From: Demequina salsinemoris
Lineage (GTDB): Bacteria; Actinomycetota; Actinomycetes; Actinomycetales; Demequinaceae
NCBI RefSeq assembly: GCF_000974805.1
Contig: NZ_BBQZ01000007.1
Span: 1 to 64,000, forward strand
Reading direction: 5' to 3'
Length of the DNA stretch: 64,000 bases
Under the pieces are notes generated by a model. It was not told where the DNA came from, made no database searches, and saw only the letters and a program-made list of their open reading frames with translations. Position 1 is the stretch's first letter. Every line of letters begins with the position of its first letter. Made by a program: the position numbers and the translations under genes. This document shows positions 24,632-32,910 of the stretch, piece after piece.

Positions 24632-25588
24632 TCAGTCGAGCTGGACTGCGGGAGCCTCTGTCGCCGACAGCCCAGCCCGGAACGACAGCGATCCGGGGAG
24701 CTTCAGGACGGCCGTGTACGGAAGCAGCTCAAGGCGGACCCCGGACTGCTCGTAGATCTCATCGGCCACGAGGAGCAGTTCGTTCACGGTACGACCGTGC
24801 ACCTCGCCCACCTGGGCGATCGGGCCCGTCGTGCTCGCGACGATCTTGATCGCATCGTGCTCAAGCAGGGCGGACTGGAGCGCCCCGTCACCACGCGGGG
24901 CCAGGAACAGCGCCGGCACGATGTCAGACGTCTGAAGGTCGTCCGTCGTGACTGTCGCGCGCGCGACGCCCCCCTCGAGAAGAGCGATGACGCGGCGCCG
25001 GACCGCGGCATACGGGCGGTCCGTGCGAGCCGCAAGGTCCTTGAACGAGACGCGAGGATCGTCGACGAGCTCCCGCAGCAGCTCGCGATCCCCGTCCGCG
25101 ATCTCCAGATCGGAAGGGGACGCCAGGTCCGCGCCGATGCGCGGCCGACCGGTGTCCAGCTGCCACTTGTCGATCCGCGCCATCGGCAGGATCTCGACCT
25201 TCTCCACGCCCGGCATCGCCCCGATCTGTGCGAATGCCGCGCGGTGCACCTCGTCGAGCGAGCGCCCCACGAGGTCGACAAGGTGCGAGAACCTTCCGGC
25301 CACCCGCGCCAGGTGGATGACCGCGTCCTGCTCCTGGCACCACTCCGCGAAGCTCGTGTCATCGCCATGGAGCGTGACCAACAGGCTCGCGCGAGTCGTC
25401 AGCCCGAACATGCTCGGATCGATCAGCGTCACCGGGCGGATCGCGCGCGACTGGATCAGTCGCTCCACGCGCGCACGCGCCGCGTCGGAGGAGAGCCCGA
25501 TGGAAGCGCCCAGGCTCGTGTACGAGGCACGGGCATCGGACTTGAGGAGATCGACCAGCTGCTGGTCGTGGAGATCGAGCGGCGTCAT
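24632..25588 (-). CDS. Lrp/AsnC family regulator with two tandem modules
   Basis: The 318-residue protein is about twice the usual Lrp length and has two repeats of the family layout. The first helix-turn-helix is at about residues 5-50 (DLHDQQLVDLLKSDARASYTSLGASIGLS), followed by a RAM-like ligand domain. The second is near 155-205 (DGDRELLRELVDDPRVSFKDLAARTDRPYAAVRRRV), followed by another ligand domain. Such proteins usually sense amino acids and control nearby transport and catabolic genes. It is the last gene after hyuA, hyuB and the MFS gene and faces the promoter region of the ABC operon, so it could control both. The start at 25588 aligns with the family. Confidence 0.87.
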   Translation of the reverse strand: MTPLDLHDQQLVDLLKSDARASYTSLGASIGLSSDAARARVERLIQSRAIRPVTLIDPSMFGLTTRASLLVTLHGDDTSFAEWCQEQDAVIHLARVAGRFSHLVDLVGRSLDEVHRAAFAQIGAMPGVEKVEILPMARIDKWQLDTGRPRIGADLASPSDLEIADGDRELLRELVDDPRVSFKDLAARTDRPYAAVRRRVIALLEGGVARATVTTDDLQTSDIVPALFLAPRGDGALQSALLEHDAIKIVASTTGPIAQVGEVHGRTVNELLLVADEIYEQSGVRLELLPYTAVLKLPGSLSFRAGLSATEAPAVQLD

Positions 25589-25589
25589 G

Positions 25590-26822
25590 TCATCCTCGGT
25601 CGGGCTGAGGCTCCATCGTAGCGGCGACCTGCGTCGCCGCCACGACTTCACGCACAGCGATCTCGTCGCGGTTCCTCACGAGCATCCCGATGCCCACGAC
25701 GGCCATGAGGCAGACGAGCGTGCCCACCGTGACGGTCACGGCGACGAGGGACAGGCCGGTCAGCAGCACCCCGGTGAGGAGCACGAAGCCTCCGCCGAAC
25801 AGGTAGGACGCGAAGTTGAGCCACGCATAGGCTCCACGTAGCCGGACCAGAGGGTTCACCCGGCGGGCGATCGTGTAACCCGCGGTCTGGGCGAGTCCCT
25901 GGGAGACGCCGGACAGCGCGGCCGAGACGAACAGGACCGCCACCGAGCCGACGACGAGCCCAGCGACGAGCAGGATCGCGGCACCGATCGAGGCGCCCAT
26001 GCTCACCATGCCCTGCACCCCCGGCTCGACGGCGCGGAAGACGAGCTGACCCGTGAACGCGCTCGCGAAGACGACGAAGACCAGGAGTCCGCCGACCGTG
26101 CCGCTCGTCACGTCGAGGGCGTCGCGGATGAACCCGGATCCCACCGACATGTAGATCGCGCAGACGATGCCGGCGGTCGCGATCGGCGTCGCCGCGGTGA
26201 GCATAGCTCGCGCGGGCGTCCTCACGCCGCCGATGTCTTCAAGGCCCACCTCCTCGGCGGCGGTCGCGCGCGGCGACGACGCGATGGCGAGCGTGCGCAT
26301 GCCCGAGACGATGAACACGACCATCAGCAGGGCGAACGCGAACTCGAGCACGAAGGCGGATTGGGCGGGGTTCGGGTTCAGATCAACGCCGATGCCGCCC
26401 AGGAGCGGGCCGAACGCAAGCCCCATCGAGGTCACCACGCTCGCGATCAGCGGTCCGTTGTCGCGTCCGCGGCGCTCCTGCTCCGCCGTCACCGCCGCCG
26501 AGCCGCACGAGGCGACCACGCCGACGGAGAGCCCGCTGAGGGCGCGCGCAGCGAGTAGCCACGCCGGCCCTGGCGCGACGGCGAACATGAGCGCGGCGGC
26601 GGCAGTCGTCGCCATCGAGCCCGCGAGCATGGGCCGCCATCCGATCCGGTCCGACAGACGTCCGATGCCGACGAGGCCGACGAGCACTCCTGCCTGGTAC
26701 ACCGCGAACAGGACGGTGGTGGTCGAGGCCGAGAATCCCATCTGGTCCTGCCACACCGGGTACACCGGGCTCGGCATGTTCGAGAGCAGGAACCCGACGA
26801 GGATGGCGAATGCGGCGGTCAT
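25590..26822 (-). CDS. MFS transporter
   Basis: The 410-residue protein has about twelve hydrophobic segments and the MFS loop 2-3 motif GRLSDRIGWRPMLAGS. It begins directly with a first helix (FAILVGFLLSNMPSPVYPVW). Substrate and direction are not predictable from sequence. It lies between hyuB (1-bp gap) and the Lrp gene (1-bp gap) on the same strand. It could take up the compound opened by HyuA/HyuB or export a product. Confidence 0.87.
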   Translation of the reverse strand: MTAAFAILVGFLLSNMPSPVYPVWQDQMGFSASTTTVLFAVYQAGVLVGLVGIGRLSDRIGWRPMLAGSMATTAAAALMFAVAPGPAWLLAARALSGLSVGVVASCGSAAVTAEQERRGRDNGPLIASVVTSMGLAFGPLLGGIGVDLNPNPAQSAFVLEFAFALLMVVFIVSGMRTLAIASSPRATAAEEVGLEDIGGVRTPARAMLTAATPIATAGIVCAIYMSVGSGFIRDALDVTSGTVGGLLVFVVFASAFTGQLVFRAVEPGVQGMVSMGASIGAAILLVAGLVVGSVAVLFVSAALSGVSQGLAQTAGYTIARRVNPLVRLRGAYAWLNFASYLFGGGFVLLTGVLLTGLSLVAVTVTVGTLVCLMAVVGIGMLVRNRDEIAVREVVAATQVAATMEPQPDRG

Positions 26823-26823
26823 C

Positions 26824-28710
26824 TCAGCTGGCCTCGGGCCACCACGCCGTCAGGACCTCCGGGTGCCTTCCTGCATCAGCGGACACCGTCCCGGCACGGA
26901 GGCTCGTGCGCAGCGCCGCAGTCGCATCGATGTCGACCGACAGGGTCTCCCATCGGGTCGGGTCACCCGCGAGGACCACGCCGTACGCCTCGCGCGCGCG
27001 CCCCACCGAGATGTACTCGTCGATGACGTCCTCGAGCACGCGCTCCGGCTCGCGCAGCAGCGGATCTCCGTAGCCTCCCGCGCCCGAGCCATGGGAGACG
27101 ATCGCGTCGAACCGCTGCAGGTCGACCGAGGCGACATTGTCGTGGATCTGCTCCGAGCGGCCCCCAGGGCCGATCCGCCACGCCTCGGGTCCGCTGGCCT
27201 CCTGCCCGCCGCGCACACCCTTGGGCCTGTTGTCCACGCCGTCCATGTAGTAGCTGGACGTGGCGACCGCGTAGCGCGGGCCGTAGGCGGAGGACGTCCC
27301 CGTCGCGCCGCGGTTGTGCCCGGCGCCCTCGGAGTCGGGCCACACCGTCGCGCGCTGCCACACGATGAGGGGGTAGCGCTGCTCGACGATCTCGCTCGAG
27401 TCGATCAGGGGGAGCCCCCCACCCATGATGGTCGCGAAGGAGAGCCACCCATCCGCGTCGGCGGTGGCAGGACCGCCCGACGAGCCCGAGAACACCTGGA
27501 AGATGAAGTCCTCGTCACGGCGCGGGTCGACGCCGGCGATGACGCCCTCGTGAGGCGGGCAACCCAGCGGCGGCTCCGCGGCGGCGATCCCATCGGCCGT
27601 CATCTCAGCGAAGCCGGCGAGGATCATGCCTGCCACCCGATCGGTCACCGTGCGGGTCGCGACGGAGCATGACGCGGGGTGACGGGGGATGCCGACCACA
27701 CAGTTCTCGCGGACCAGCACCTCGATCCGTCGGTGGCTCCCGGAGTTGTTGGGCACATGCAGCGTGGTGCTCTCCGCGTCAGTGTTGAGCACCATGAGCA
27801 CCGCGGTGACCGCGGCGTTCATCGAGGACGCCTCCGTCAGATTGAGTCCCGTAGGGGTGCAGTCGGGGTTGTCGCGCAGGTCGACGATCACCCGACCCTC
27901 GTCCGGCAGCACCTCGATGTCGGCCTGCAGCGGCAGCCCGTCGGGCAGTCCGGGGAAGGCATCCATCTGCGTCTGCACCTTGTGAGTGCCCGCGGGCAGC
28001 TTGGCGATCGAGGCGGCGGCCATGCGCTCCCCGTAGTCGAGCCATGCCTCCACGAAGGCATCGAGCTCGTCATCGTTGTCGAAGCTCTCGCAGAACTCGT
28101 GAAGCCGCTTCTCCGCGAGTCGGACTGCTCCGAGCGATGCGAGGTAGTCGCCGTACCAGGTGTCGAACGCACGGATGCGCTTCTCACACATCCTGACGAC
28201 GTCCTTGACGTCCTCGTAGTCGCGCTGGATCCGGACCGCGGGGAAGATGAGCGCACCCTCATGGTAGACGTCGCGGGCCGCCGGCATGTAGGTGGTCGGC
28301 TCCGAGTCGCCGCAGTCGACCTGGTGCGCCTTCGCGATCGCGGTGAACACGTGGCGCCCGCGGTGGAACACCGGGACAAGGAACGTGTGGTCCGCGGCAT
28401 GGGTGTTGCCCATGTAGGGATCGTTGTGCAAGAAGCAGTCACCCTCGGTGAAGTCGGGGTGCATGTTCACCATGGCTTCGGCGACGAGCGAGGACCCGTA
28501 GACATGCACGGGGATGCCGCCGGGGGCCGACAGGAGCTGGTGGTCGGCGGAGGTGATCGAGCACGAGAAGTCGCGCGCGGCCATGGTCGTCGACCGCGCC
28601 GTACGGATCATCGTGTTGGTCATCTCACGGGTGATCGAATCGAGCCGGTTGGCCTTGATCGCCAGGGTGATCGGATCGATCACAGGGGAATCGGTGACAG
28701 TGGTGGTCAT
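26824..28710 (-). CDS. hydantoinase B/oxoprolinase family protein
   Basis: The 628-residue protein belongs to the HyuB family, seen from the N-terminal DPITLAIKANRLDSITREMTNTMIRTARSTT and the VHPDFTEGDCFLHNDPYMGNTHAADHTFLVPVF-like region. The conserved C-terminal glycine-rich stretch GSGAGGYGDPLLREPERVL is also present. With HyuA it forms ATP-dependent enzymes that open cyclic amides (N-methylhydantoin, 5-oxoproline) or, in distant relatives, carboxylate acetone or acetophenone. The gene order hyuA-hyuB is normal. Substrate specificity is not evident. The amidase, racemase and M20 genes nearby fit cyclic-amide or N-carbamoyl amino-acid use. Confidence 0.88.
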   Translation of the reverse strand: MTTTVTDSPVIDPITLAIKANRLDSITREMTNTMIRTARSTTMAARDFSCSITSADHQLLSAPGGIPVHVYGSSLVAEAMVNMHPDFTEGDCFLHNDPYMGNTHAADHTFLVPVFHRGRHVFTAIAKAHQVDCGDSEPTTYMPAARDVYHEGALIFPAVRIQRDYEDVKDVVRMCEKRIRAFDTWYGDYLASLGAVRLAEKRLHEFCESFDNDDELDAFVEAWLDYGERMAAASIAKLPAGTHKVQTQMDAFPGLPDGLPLQADIEVLPDEGRVIVDLRDNPDCTPTGLNLTEASSMNAAVTAVLMVLNTDAESTTLHVPNNSGSHRRIEVLVRENCVVGIPRHPASCSVATRTVTDRVAGMILAGFAEMTADGIAAAEPPLGCPPHEGVIAGVDPRRDEDFIFQVFSGSSGGPATADADGWLSFATIMGGGLPLIDSSEIVEQRYPLIVWQRATVWPDSEGAGHNRGATGTSSAYGPRYAVATSSYYMDGVDNRPKGVRGGQEASGPEAWRIGPGGRSEQIHDNVASVDLQRFDAIVSHGSGAGGYGDPLLREPERVLEDVIDEYISVGRAREAYGVVLAGDPTRWETLSVDIDATAALRTSLRAGTVSADAGRHPEVLTAWWPEAS

Positions 28711-28723
28711 CTCGCAGCCCTCC

Positions 28724-30823
28724 TCAGGCCTCGTCGAGGGTGATCAGGTAGTGGGTGGGGTGCGCCACGGCGGTCGCGCCCGGGTCGAGCACGATGGTGG
28801 TGGTCGGCTCCTCGATCACGGCGGGCCCCTCGATCACGGTGCCGCTGGGGAGGTTCTCGACGCGGTAGACGCCGCCGTCGTACGTGGTCGAGCCGAATCG
28901 CATCGGGCGGGTGTGGGGCACGGGGGGCTCCCCGTCATGGAGGGCCATGGCGAGGTTCGGCTTCGGCCGCACGACACGCCCCTCGGCGCGCCAGGAGACG
29001 ACCTCGAGCGGCGCCCCGGGCTGGTTGACGGAGAAGAACTCCAGGTGAGCGGTGTCGAACGCGTCGTGCAGCGTCGCGAGCGCCACAGGATCACGGAAGT
29101 CAGGCCTCTCGCCGAGGTCGACATCGATCTCCCAGATCTGCGCGTCATAACGTGCCTCGGCCAGATAGCGCTTGTGCCGCTCGCCCTCGTGGTCCACCTC
29201 GGCGAGGAAGGCATCAAGCTCGCGGTCGAGCTCGTCGATGGTCGAAGCCGCGAGCTCGTGGTCGAACTGCTTGGTCGCGAGGTATCGGCCGGCCGACACA
29301 GTCATCGAGATGTCGGTGCACTGGCCGCCGACTGCGGACAGCCCCGAGGCGAGGCGGGGGACCAGAATCTCCCGGACGCCAAGGTCGCGGGCGATGCGGA
29401 CGATATTCATGCCCGCCGCGCCACCGCCGGCGACGATCACGCAGTTGCGCACGTCGATGCCCTGGCTCACGGTCATGTCGGTGGTGAACCCGCGCATGCT
29501 CTCGGAGGCGATGCGCAGCACGGCCTCGGCCGCCTCCTCGATACTCATGCCCAGCGCCTCGGCGACCTCGGAGCGGAACGCCTCGCGTGCCGCCGGGAGG
29601 TCGAGGGTCATGCGACCGCCGAGGAAGTTCTCGGGGTCGAGGTAGCCCAGCACGAGCGCTGCGTCGGTCACCGTGGGGCGCGCGCCACCCCTGCCGTAGC
29701 ACGCAGGTCCGGGCTGAGCCCCGGCGCTGATCGGGCCGACCTGCAGGAGGCCGCCCTCGTCGATGTAGGCGATAGACCCGCCGCCGGCGCCAAGGGAGCG
29801 GGTGTCGACGGCGGGAAGCCCTGTCATGTGCCCGGTCCACTCGTCCCCGAGCCACTTCTCGCGGGTGTACAGGATGTTGCCGTCGCGCACGAGGCTCACG
29901 TCGTACGACGTGCCGCCGGTGTCGACGACGATGACCTGACGCCCGACCGCGGCCTCCTCGAAGCCGCTGTAGGCGATGCCGGCGACGGGCGCGAGCGCGG
30001 GGCCCGAGTCGATGGTCTGGATGGGGCGCTCCGCCATCTCCTCGAGACTCATGACTCCCCCGGACACGTGCGTCACCATCAGCGGCTCTCCGGCGAAGCC
30101 GAGCTCACGGAACCGACGCTCGAGCGAGTGGAGGTGGTCACGCATGAGGGGCTTGATCGACGCATCGATCGCTGTCGCCGAAGCACGGCGGTACTCGCGC
30201 ACCACGCCGTTGACCTCATGCGAGAGGGAGAAGGCCACGCCGGGCAGCTCCTCAGCGATCAGCTCACCGATCCGCTTCTCATGCGCAGGGTTCACGATCG
30301 AGAAGGTGAGGGAGACCGCCACCGCCTCGACCTCGAGCTCCCGCAGCCTGCGCAGCACGCCCCGAACCTCGTCCTCATCGAGCGGGACCACGATCTCGCC
30401 GTCGCTGAGGACTCGCTCCTTGAGCTCGAACGTGTAGCGGCGCGGGATATAGGGCTCGGGATACGCGGATGCGAGGTTGTAGGGCTCAGCCTTGCCGCCC
30501 TCGCGGTAGAGCAGCACGTCGCGGAAGCCCGCGGTCGTGAGGAAGGCGGTCTTCGCAACCTTGCCCTCGAGCACCGCGTTGGTGGAGCGCGTGGTCGAGT
30601 AGACGAATACCTTGGTCTGCTCGAGCAGCTCGCCGAGTGTCATCCCATTCGCGCCCGCGGCAAGCTCGATGGCCGCGGAGATGCCGACGAAGAGGTCGTC
30701 GGGCGTGCTCGACGACTTGTACAGGCCCAGCACGCGCTGGCTGTCCGCAAGGATCAGGTCGGTGAAGGTGCCCCCCGTGTCGACCGAGATGGTGAACGGC
30801 GGCTGGAGATCTGGTGCAGGCAT
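28724..30823 (-). CDS. hydantoinase/oxoprolinase family protein, HyuA subunit
   Basis: The 699-residue protein has the actin/ASKHA-type nucleotide-binding signatures of HyuA: SVDTGGTFTDLI near residues 12-23, VDTGGTSYDVSLV in the middle and VAGGGAAGMN further on. It pairs with HyuB encoded 13 bp downstream to perform ATP-dependent cleavage of a cyclic amide. The start MPAPDLQPP at 30823 is preferred; the frame extends 16 residues upstream without family similarity. It is the first gene of the hyuA-hyuB-MFS-Lrp run, with a plausible promoter about 80 bp upstream. Confidence 0.88.
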   Translation of the reverse strand: MPAPDLQPPFTISVDTGGTFTDLILADSQRVLGLYKSSSTPDDLFVGISAAIELAAGANGMTLGELLEQTKVFVYSTTRSTNAVLEGKVAKTAFLTTAGFRDVLLYREGGKAEPYNLASAYPEPYIPRRYTFELKERVLSDGEIVVPLDEDEVRGVLRRLRELEVEAVAVSLTFSIVNPAHEKRIGELIAEELPGVAFSLSHEVNGVVREYRRASATAIDASIKPLMRDHLHSLERRFRELGFAGEPLMVTHVSGGVMSLEEMAERPIQTIDSGPALAPVAGIAYSGFEEAAVGRQVIVVDTGGTSYDVSLVRDGNILYTREKWLGDEWTGHMTGLPAVDTRSLGAGGGSIAYIDEGGLLQVGPISAGAQPGPACYGRGGARPTVTDAALVLGYLDPENFLGGRMTLDLPAAREAFRSEVAEALGMSIEEAAEAVLRIASESMRGFTTDMTVSQGIDVRNCVIVAGGGAAGMNIVRIARDLGVREILVPRLASGLSAVGGQCTDISMTVSAGRYLATKQFDHELAASTIDELDRELDAFLAEVDHEGERHKRYLAEARYDAQIWEIDVDLGERPDFRDPVALATLHDAFDTAHLEFFSVNQPGAPLEVVSWRAEGRVVRPKPNLAMALHDGEPPVPHTRPMRFGSTTYDGGVYRVENLPSGTVIEGPAVIEEPTTTIVLDPGATAVAHPTHYLITLDEA

Positions 30824-30904
30824 GGCATCGACTTTCGGTTCGTGTCGACGGCGCACGGCCCGCGATGTCAATGTTGGCGGGATGCGACCGTCTAGATGAA
30901 CAAA

Positions 30905-30934
30905 AGACTAGTCACAGCCCTTCCGAATGATCAA
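30905..30934 (-). promoter_or_regulatory. candidate promoter of the hyuA operon
   Basis: On the minus strand TTGATC (complement of 30929-30934) and TAGTCT (complement of 30905-30910) are separated by 18 bases, a workable sigma-70-type arrangement. The transcript would have a leader of about 75 bases before the hyuA ATG. Confidence 0.4.
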
Positions 30935-31025
30935 TTTGCGCGCCAAGAGTTCACATGACGGAAATATCCGGGGTCTCCCCCGTCATCTGGAGGCAACACA
31001 GCGCGGGCGCCCTGTGGTGAGCAGC

Positions 31026-31134
31026 GAGCGTCAGGAACGTCGACGGGAGGAATCCGGGCACAGGCGTCGACAGCGTGTCCAGGTCGCACGGACGCCCGCG
31101 AGCACAGACATCCTCAGATCGACGATCCTGACGC
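31026..31134. repeat. direct and inverted copies of the GAGCGTCAGGATCGTCG repeat
   Basis: GAGCGTCAGGAACGTCG at 31026-31042 matches the left-hand copies with one change. CGACGATCCTGACGC at 31120-31134 is the inverted form of 15 of the 17 bases. A shorter similarity (GATCCTGACG, 31164-31173) falls in the end of the aminotransferase gene. Together with 17860-17917, the family brackets the ABC/Lrp/MFS/Hyu block. Confidence 0.65.
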
Positions 31135-31154
31135 CTAAGCGCCGCGCACCGCTC

Positions 31155-32330
31155 TCAGGAAGAGGATCCTGACGTCTCGCGCACCATCATCCGGCCGATG
31201 CCAGCGATCCCGGCGAGGATGTCCGCATCGTCCGCAGCCAGGGCGAGCCGCACCCAGCCGTCGCCCGAGGCGCCGAAGGTGAGCCCGGGCGCGACCGCGA
31301 CGCCCTGCTCCGCGAGCAGCGTGAGCGCCCAGTCGTCGACGCTCATGTCGCCCGCGAGCTCACGCACATCGATCCACAGGTAGAACGCCCCGGTCGGCAT
31401 CACGTAGGGGATCCCGAGCCGCTCGAGCTCGGCGACCGCCAGGTCGCGCCGCCGCTCGTAGGCCGCCCGCATCTCCTCGACGCAGTCCTGCGGACCGGTG
31501 AGCGCCGCGAGCGCGGCCTTCTGCGCGGGAGCGTTGACGCACGACAGCACGGGCTCCTGCAGCTTGCCGGCGAGGTCGGCGAAGGCCGGCGGCGCGACCA
31601 GGTAGCCCACGCGTACTCCCGTCATCGCGTACGTCTTGGAGAACGAGAACGTGGAGATCACGACGCCCTTGGTATCGAAGACCGCGGGAGACACGTGCTC
31701 CACGCCGAAGGTGAGCGCGTCGTAGCACTCGTCGGAGATGAGCCAGATGTCGTGCCGCTCGGCGAACCGCACGAGCGCCTCGAGGGTCGCCGCGTCATAC
31801 ACGAGGCCGAGCGGGTTCGACGGGCTGTTGACGATGATCGCCCTGGTGCGGTCCGTCACGAGCGCCTCGAGCTCGTCGATCTGCGGCACGAAGTCGTGAT
31901 CGGGCCGGAGCACGTAGGGAACGGCCACGCACTGCAGCATGTCCATCGCCATCGCGTAGTTCGGCCAGCCGGGGTCGGGGACGAGCACCTCGTCGCCCGC
32001 GGTGAGCATCGCGGAGTACGCGACGAACAGCGCCTCCGCGCCCCCGGCCGTCACGACGATCTGGTCCGGAGTCACCTCGAGGCGGTTCACGCGCGCGAGC
32101 TTGTCCACAAGCGCGGACCGCAGCTCGGGCACGCCCATGTTGGAGACGTAGTGCGTGAAGCCCTCCGCGTAGGCCTCGCCCGCGGCCGCGAGGACATGCT
32201 CGGGCGGGACGAAGTTCGGCTCGCCCACGTGCATGCCGACGAACGGCTTGCCTGAGGCCCAGGCGGCGTCCATGATGCGGCGGATCCCCGACCGGGGCAT
32301 CCTCTCGGCGAATGGCGAGATCTCGGGCAT
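31155..32330 (-). CDS. class I/II PLP-dependent aminotransferase
   Basis: The 391-residue enzyme has the fold type I pattern. Visible parts are VVTAGGAEALFVAYSAM, the NSPSNPLGLVYD loop (substrate and PLP contacts), ISDECYDAL and the PLP-lysine motif STFSFSKTYAMTGVRVGYL. The end WVRLALAADD contains the carboxylate-binding arginine. It moves an amino group between an amino acid and a 2-oxo acid. The start MPEISPFAE at 32330 follows GAAGGAG. It is on the same strand as hyuA but separated by 331 bp, so it may or may not belong to the catabolic regulon. Confidence 0.88.
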   Translation of the reverse strand: MPEISPFAERMPRSGIRRIMDAAWASGKPFVGMHVGEPNFVPPEHVLAAAGEAYAEGFTHYVSNMGVPELRSALVDKLARVNRLEVTPDQIVVTAGGAEALFVAYSAMLTAGDEVLVPDPGWPNYAMAMDMLQCVAVPYVLRPDHDFVPQIDELEALVTDRTRAIIVNSPSNPLGLVYDAATLEALVRFAERHDIWLISDECYDALTFGVEHVSPAVFDTKGVVISTFSFSKTYAMTGVRVGYLVAPPAFADLAGKLQEPVLSCVNAPAQKAALAALTGPQDCVEEMRAAYERRRDLAVAELERLGIPYVMPTGAFYLWIDVRELAGDMSVDDWALTLLAEQGVAVAPGLTFGASGDGWVRLALAADDADILAGIAGIGRMMVRETSGSSS

Positions 32331-32532
32331 GCGTGCTCCTTCCACAGGTGGCGGCGGGAGCATCGGCGCGCGGGGCCGGTCCGGCGTCCTCGCTCTGCGG
32401 ACAGGTTGCCAGATCGCGGGCGCGCAAGGCCAGGGCCAGCGGCGGGACGAGTGGCCCGATCGGCCTCACGCGTTTGCGGCGAACCGCCGATAGACGATGT
32501 ACTAGGACTATCCGACTCAGGGGAGCCAAGAA

Positions 32533-32910
32533 ATGTCGTCCTTCGCCAAGTCCGCCGCCAGCTCGCTGTTCACGGGCCTCGTCGGTCGGTACCAGACGAT
32601 GCTCAAGATCGAGCTCGACCGCGCCAAGGCGGAGGTTCAGGAGAAGCTCAAGCAGATCGGCATCGGCGCGGCGCTCCTTGTCGCCGCGGGCGCGTTCGCG
32701 TTCTTCCTGTCGCTGCTGCTGCTCACGGCGGCCGTCGCGGGCCTGTCCACGGTGTGGCCGGTGTGGCTGTCGGCCCTCACGATCGCGGGCGGCGTCCTGC
32801 TGATCATCCTGATCCTGGTCGGGGTCGGCGTCTCGAAGATCAAGAAGAACTCCGACCTCATGCCCACGGAGTCCATCGACAACGTCAAGAAGATGTTCGC
32901 GTGGGAGTAA
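32533..32910 (+). CDS. Holin-X-like (phage holin family) membrane protein
   Basis: The 125-residue protein has an amphipathic N-terminal segment rich in charged residues (MLKIELDRAKAEVQEKLKQ) and two close transmembrane helices at about 45-70 and 75-100. A short charged tail follows. This matches the actinobacterial Holin-X (superfamily III) proteins, which are chromosomal, not phage, genes in most actinobacteria and have no proven function. GGGGAG precedes the ATG. Its last 26 bases overlap the 3' end of the opposite EamA gene. Confidence 0.8.
   Translation: MSSFAKSAASSLFTGLVGRYQTMLKIELDRAKAEVQEKLKQIGIGAALLVAAGAFAFFLSLLLLTAAVAGLSTVWPVWLSALTIAGGVLLIILILVGVGVSKIKKNSDLMPTESIDNVKKMFAWE

Larger units (their letters stand above)
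30824..31154. other. 331-bp gene-free region upstream of hyuA
   Basis: No convincing gene is seen here; a short frame at 30927-31172 has no family character. The region contains a candidate hyuA promoter. It also holds copies of the GAGCGTCAGGATCGTCG repeat family (31026-31042 direct, 31120-31134 inverted). The proximal part, 30890-30970, is less GC-rich than its surroundings. The distal end is the 3' flank of the aminotransferase gene. Confidence 0.6.

Noticed and set aside
28514..30895. 793-codon plus-strand open frame
   Set aside because: It is antisense to hyuA, has low-complexity composition and lacks family motifs.
31155..31180. Third copy of the GTCAGGATC repeat treated as an operator
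   Set aside because: It encodes the final residues and stop of the aminotransferase, and only about ten bases match, so it was not counted as a full copy.
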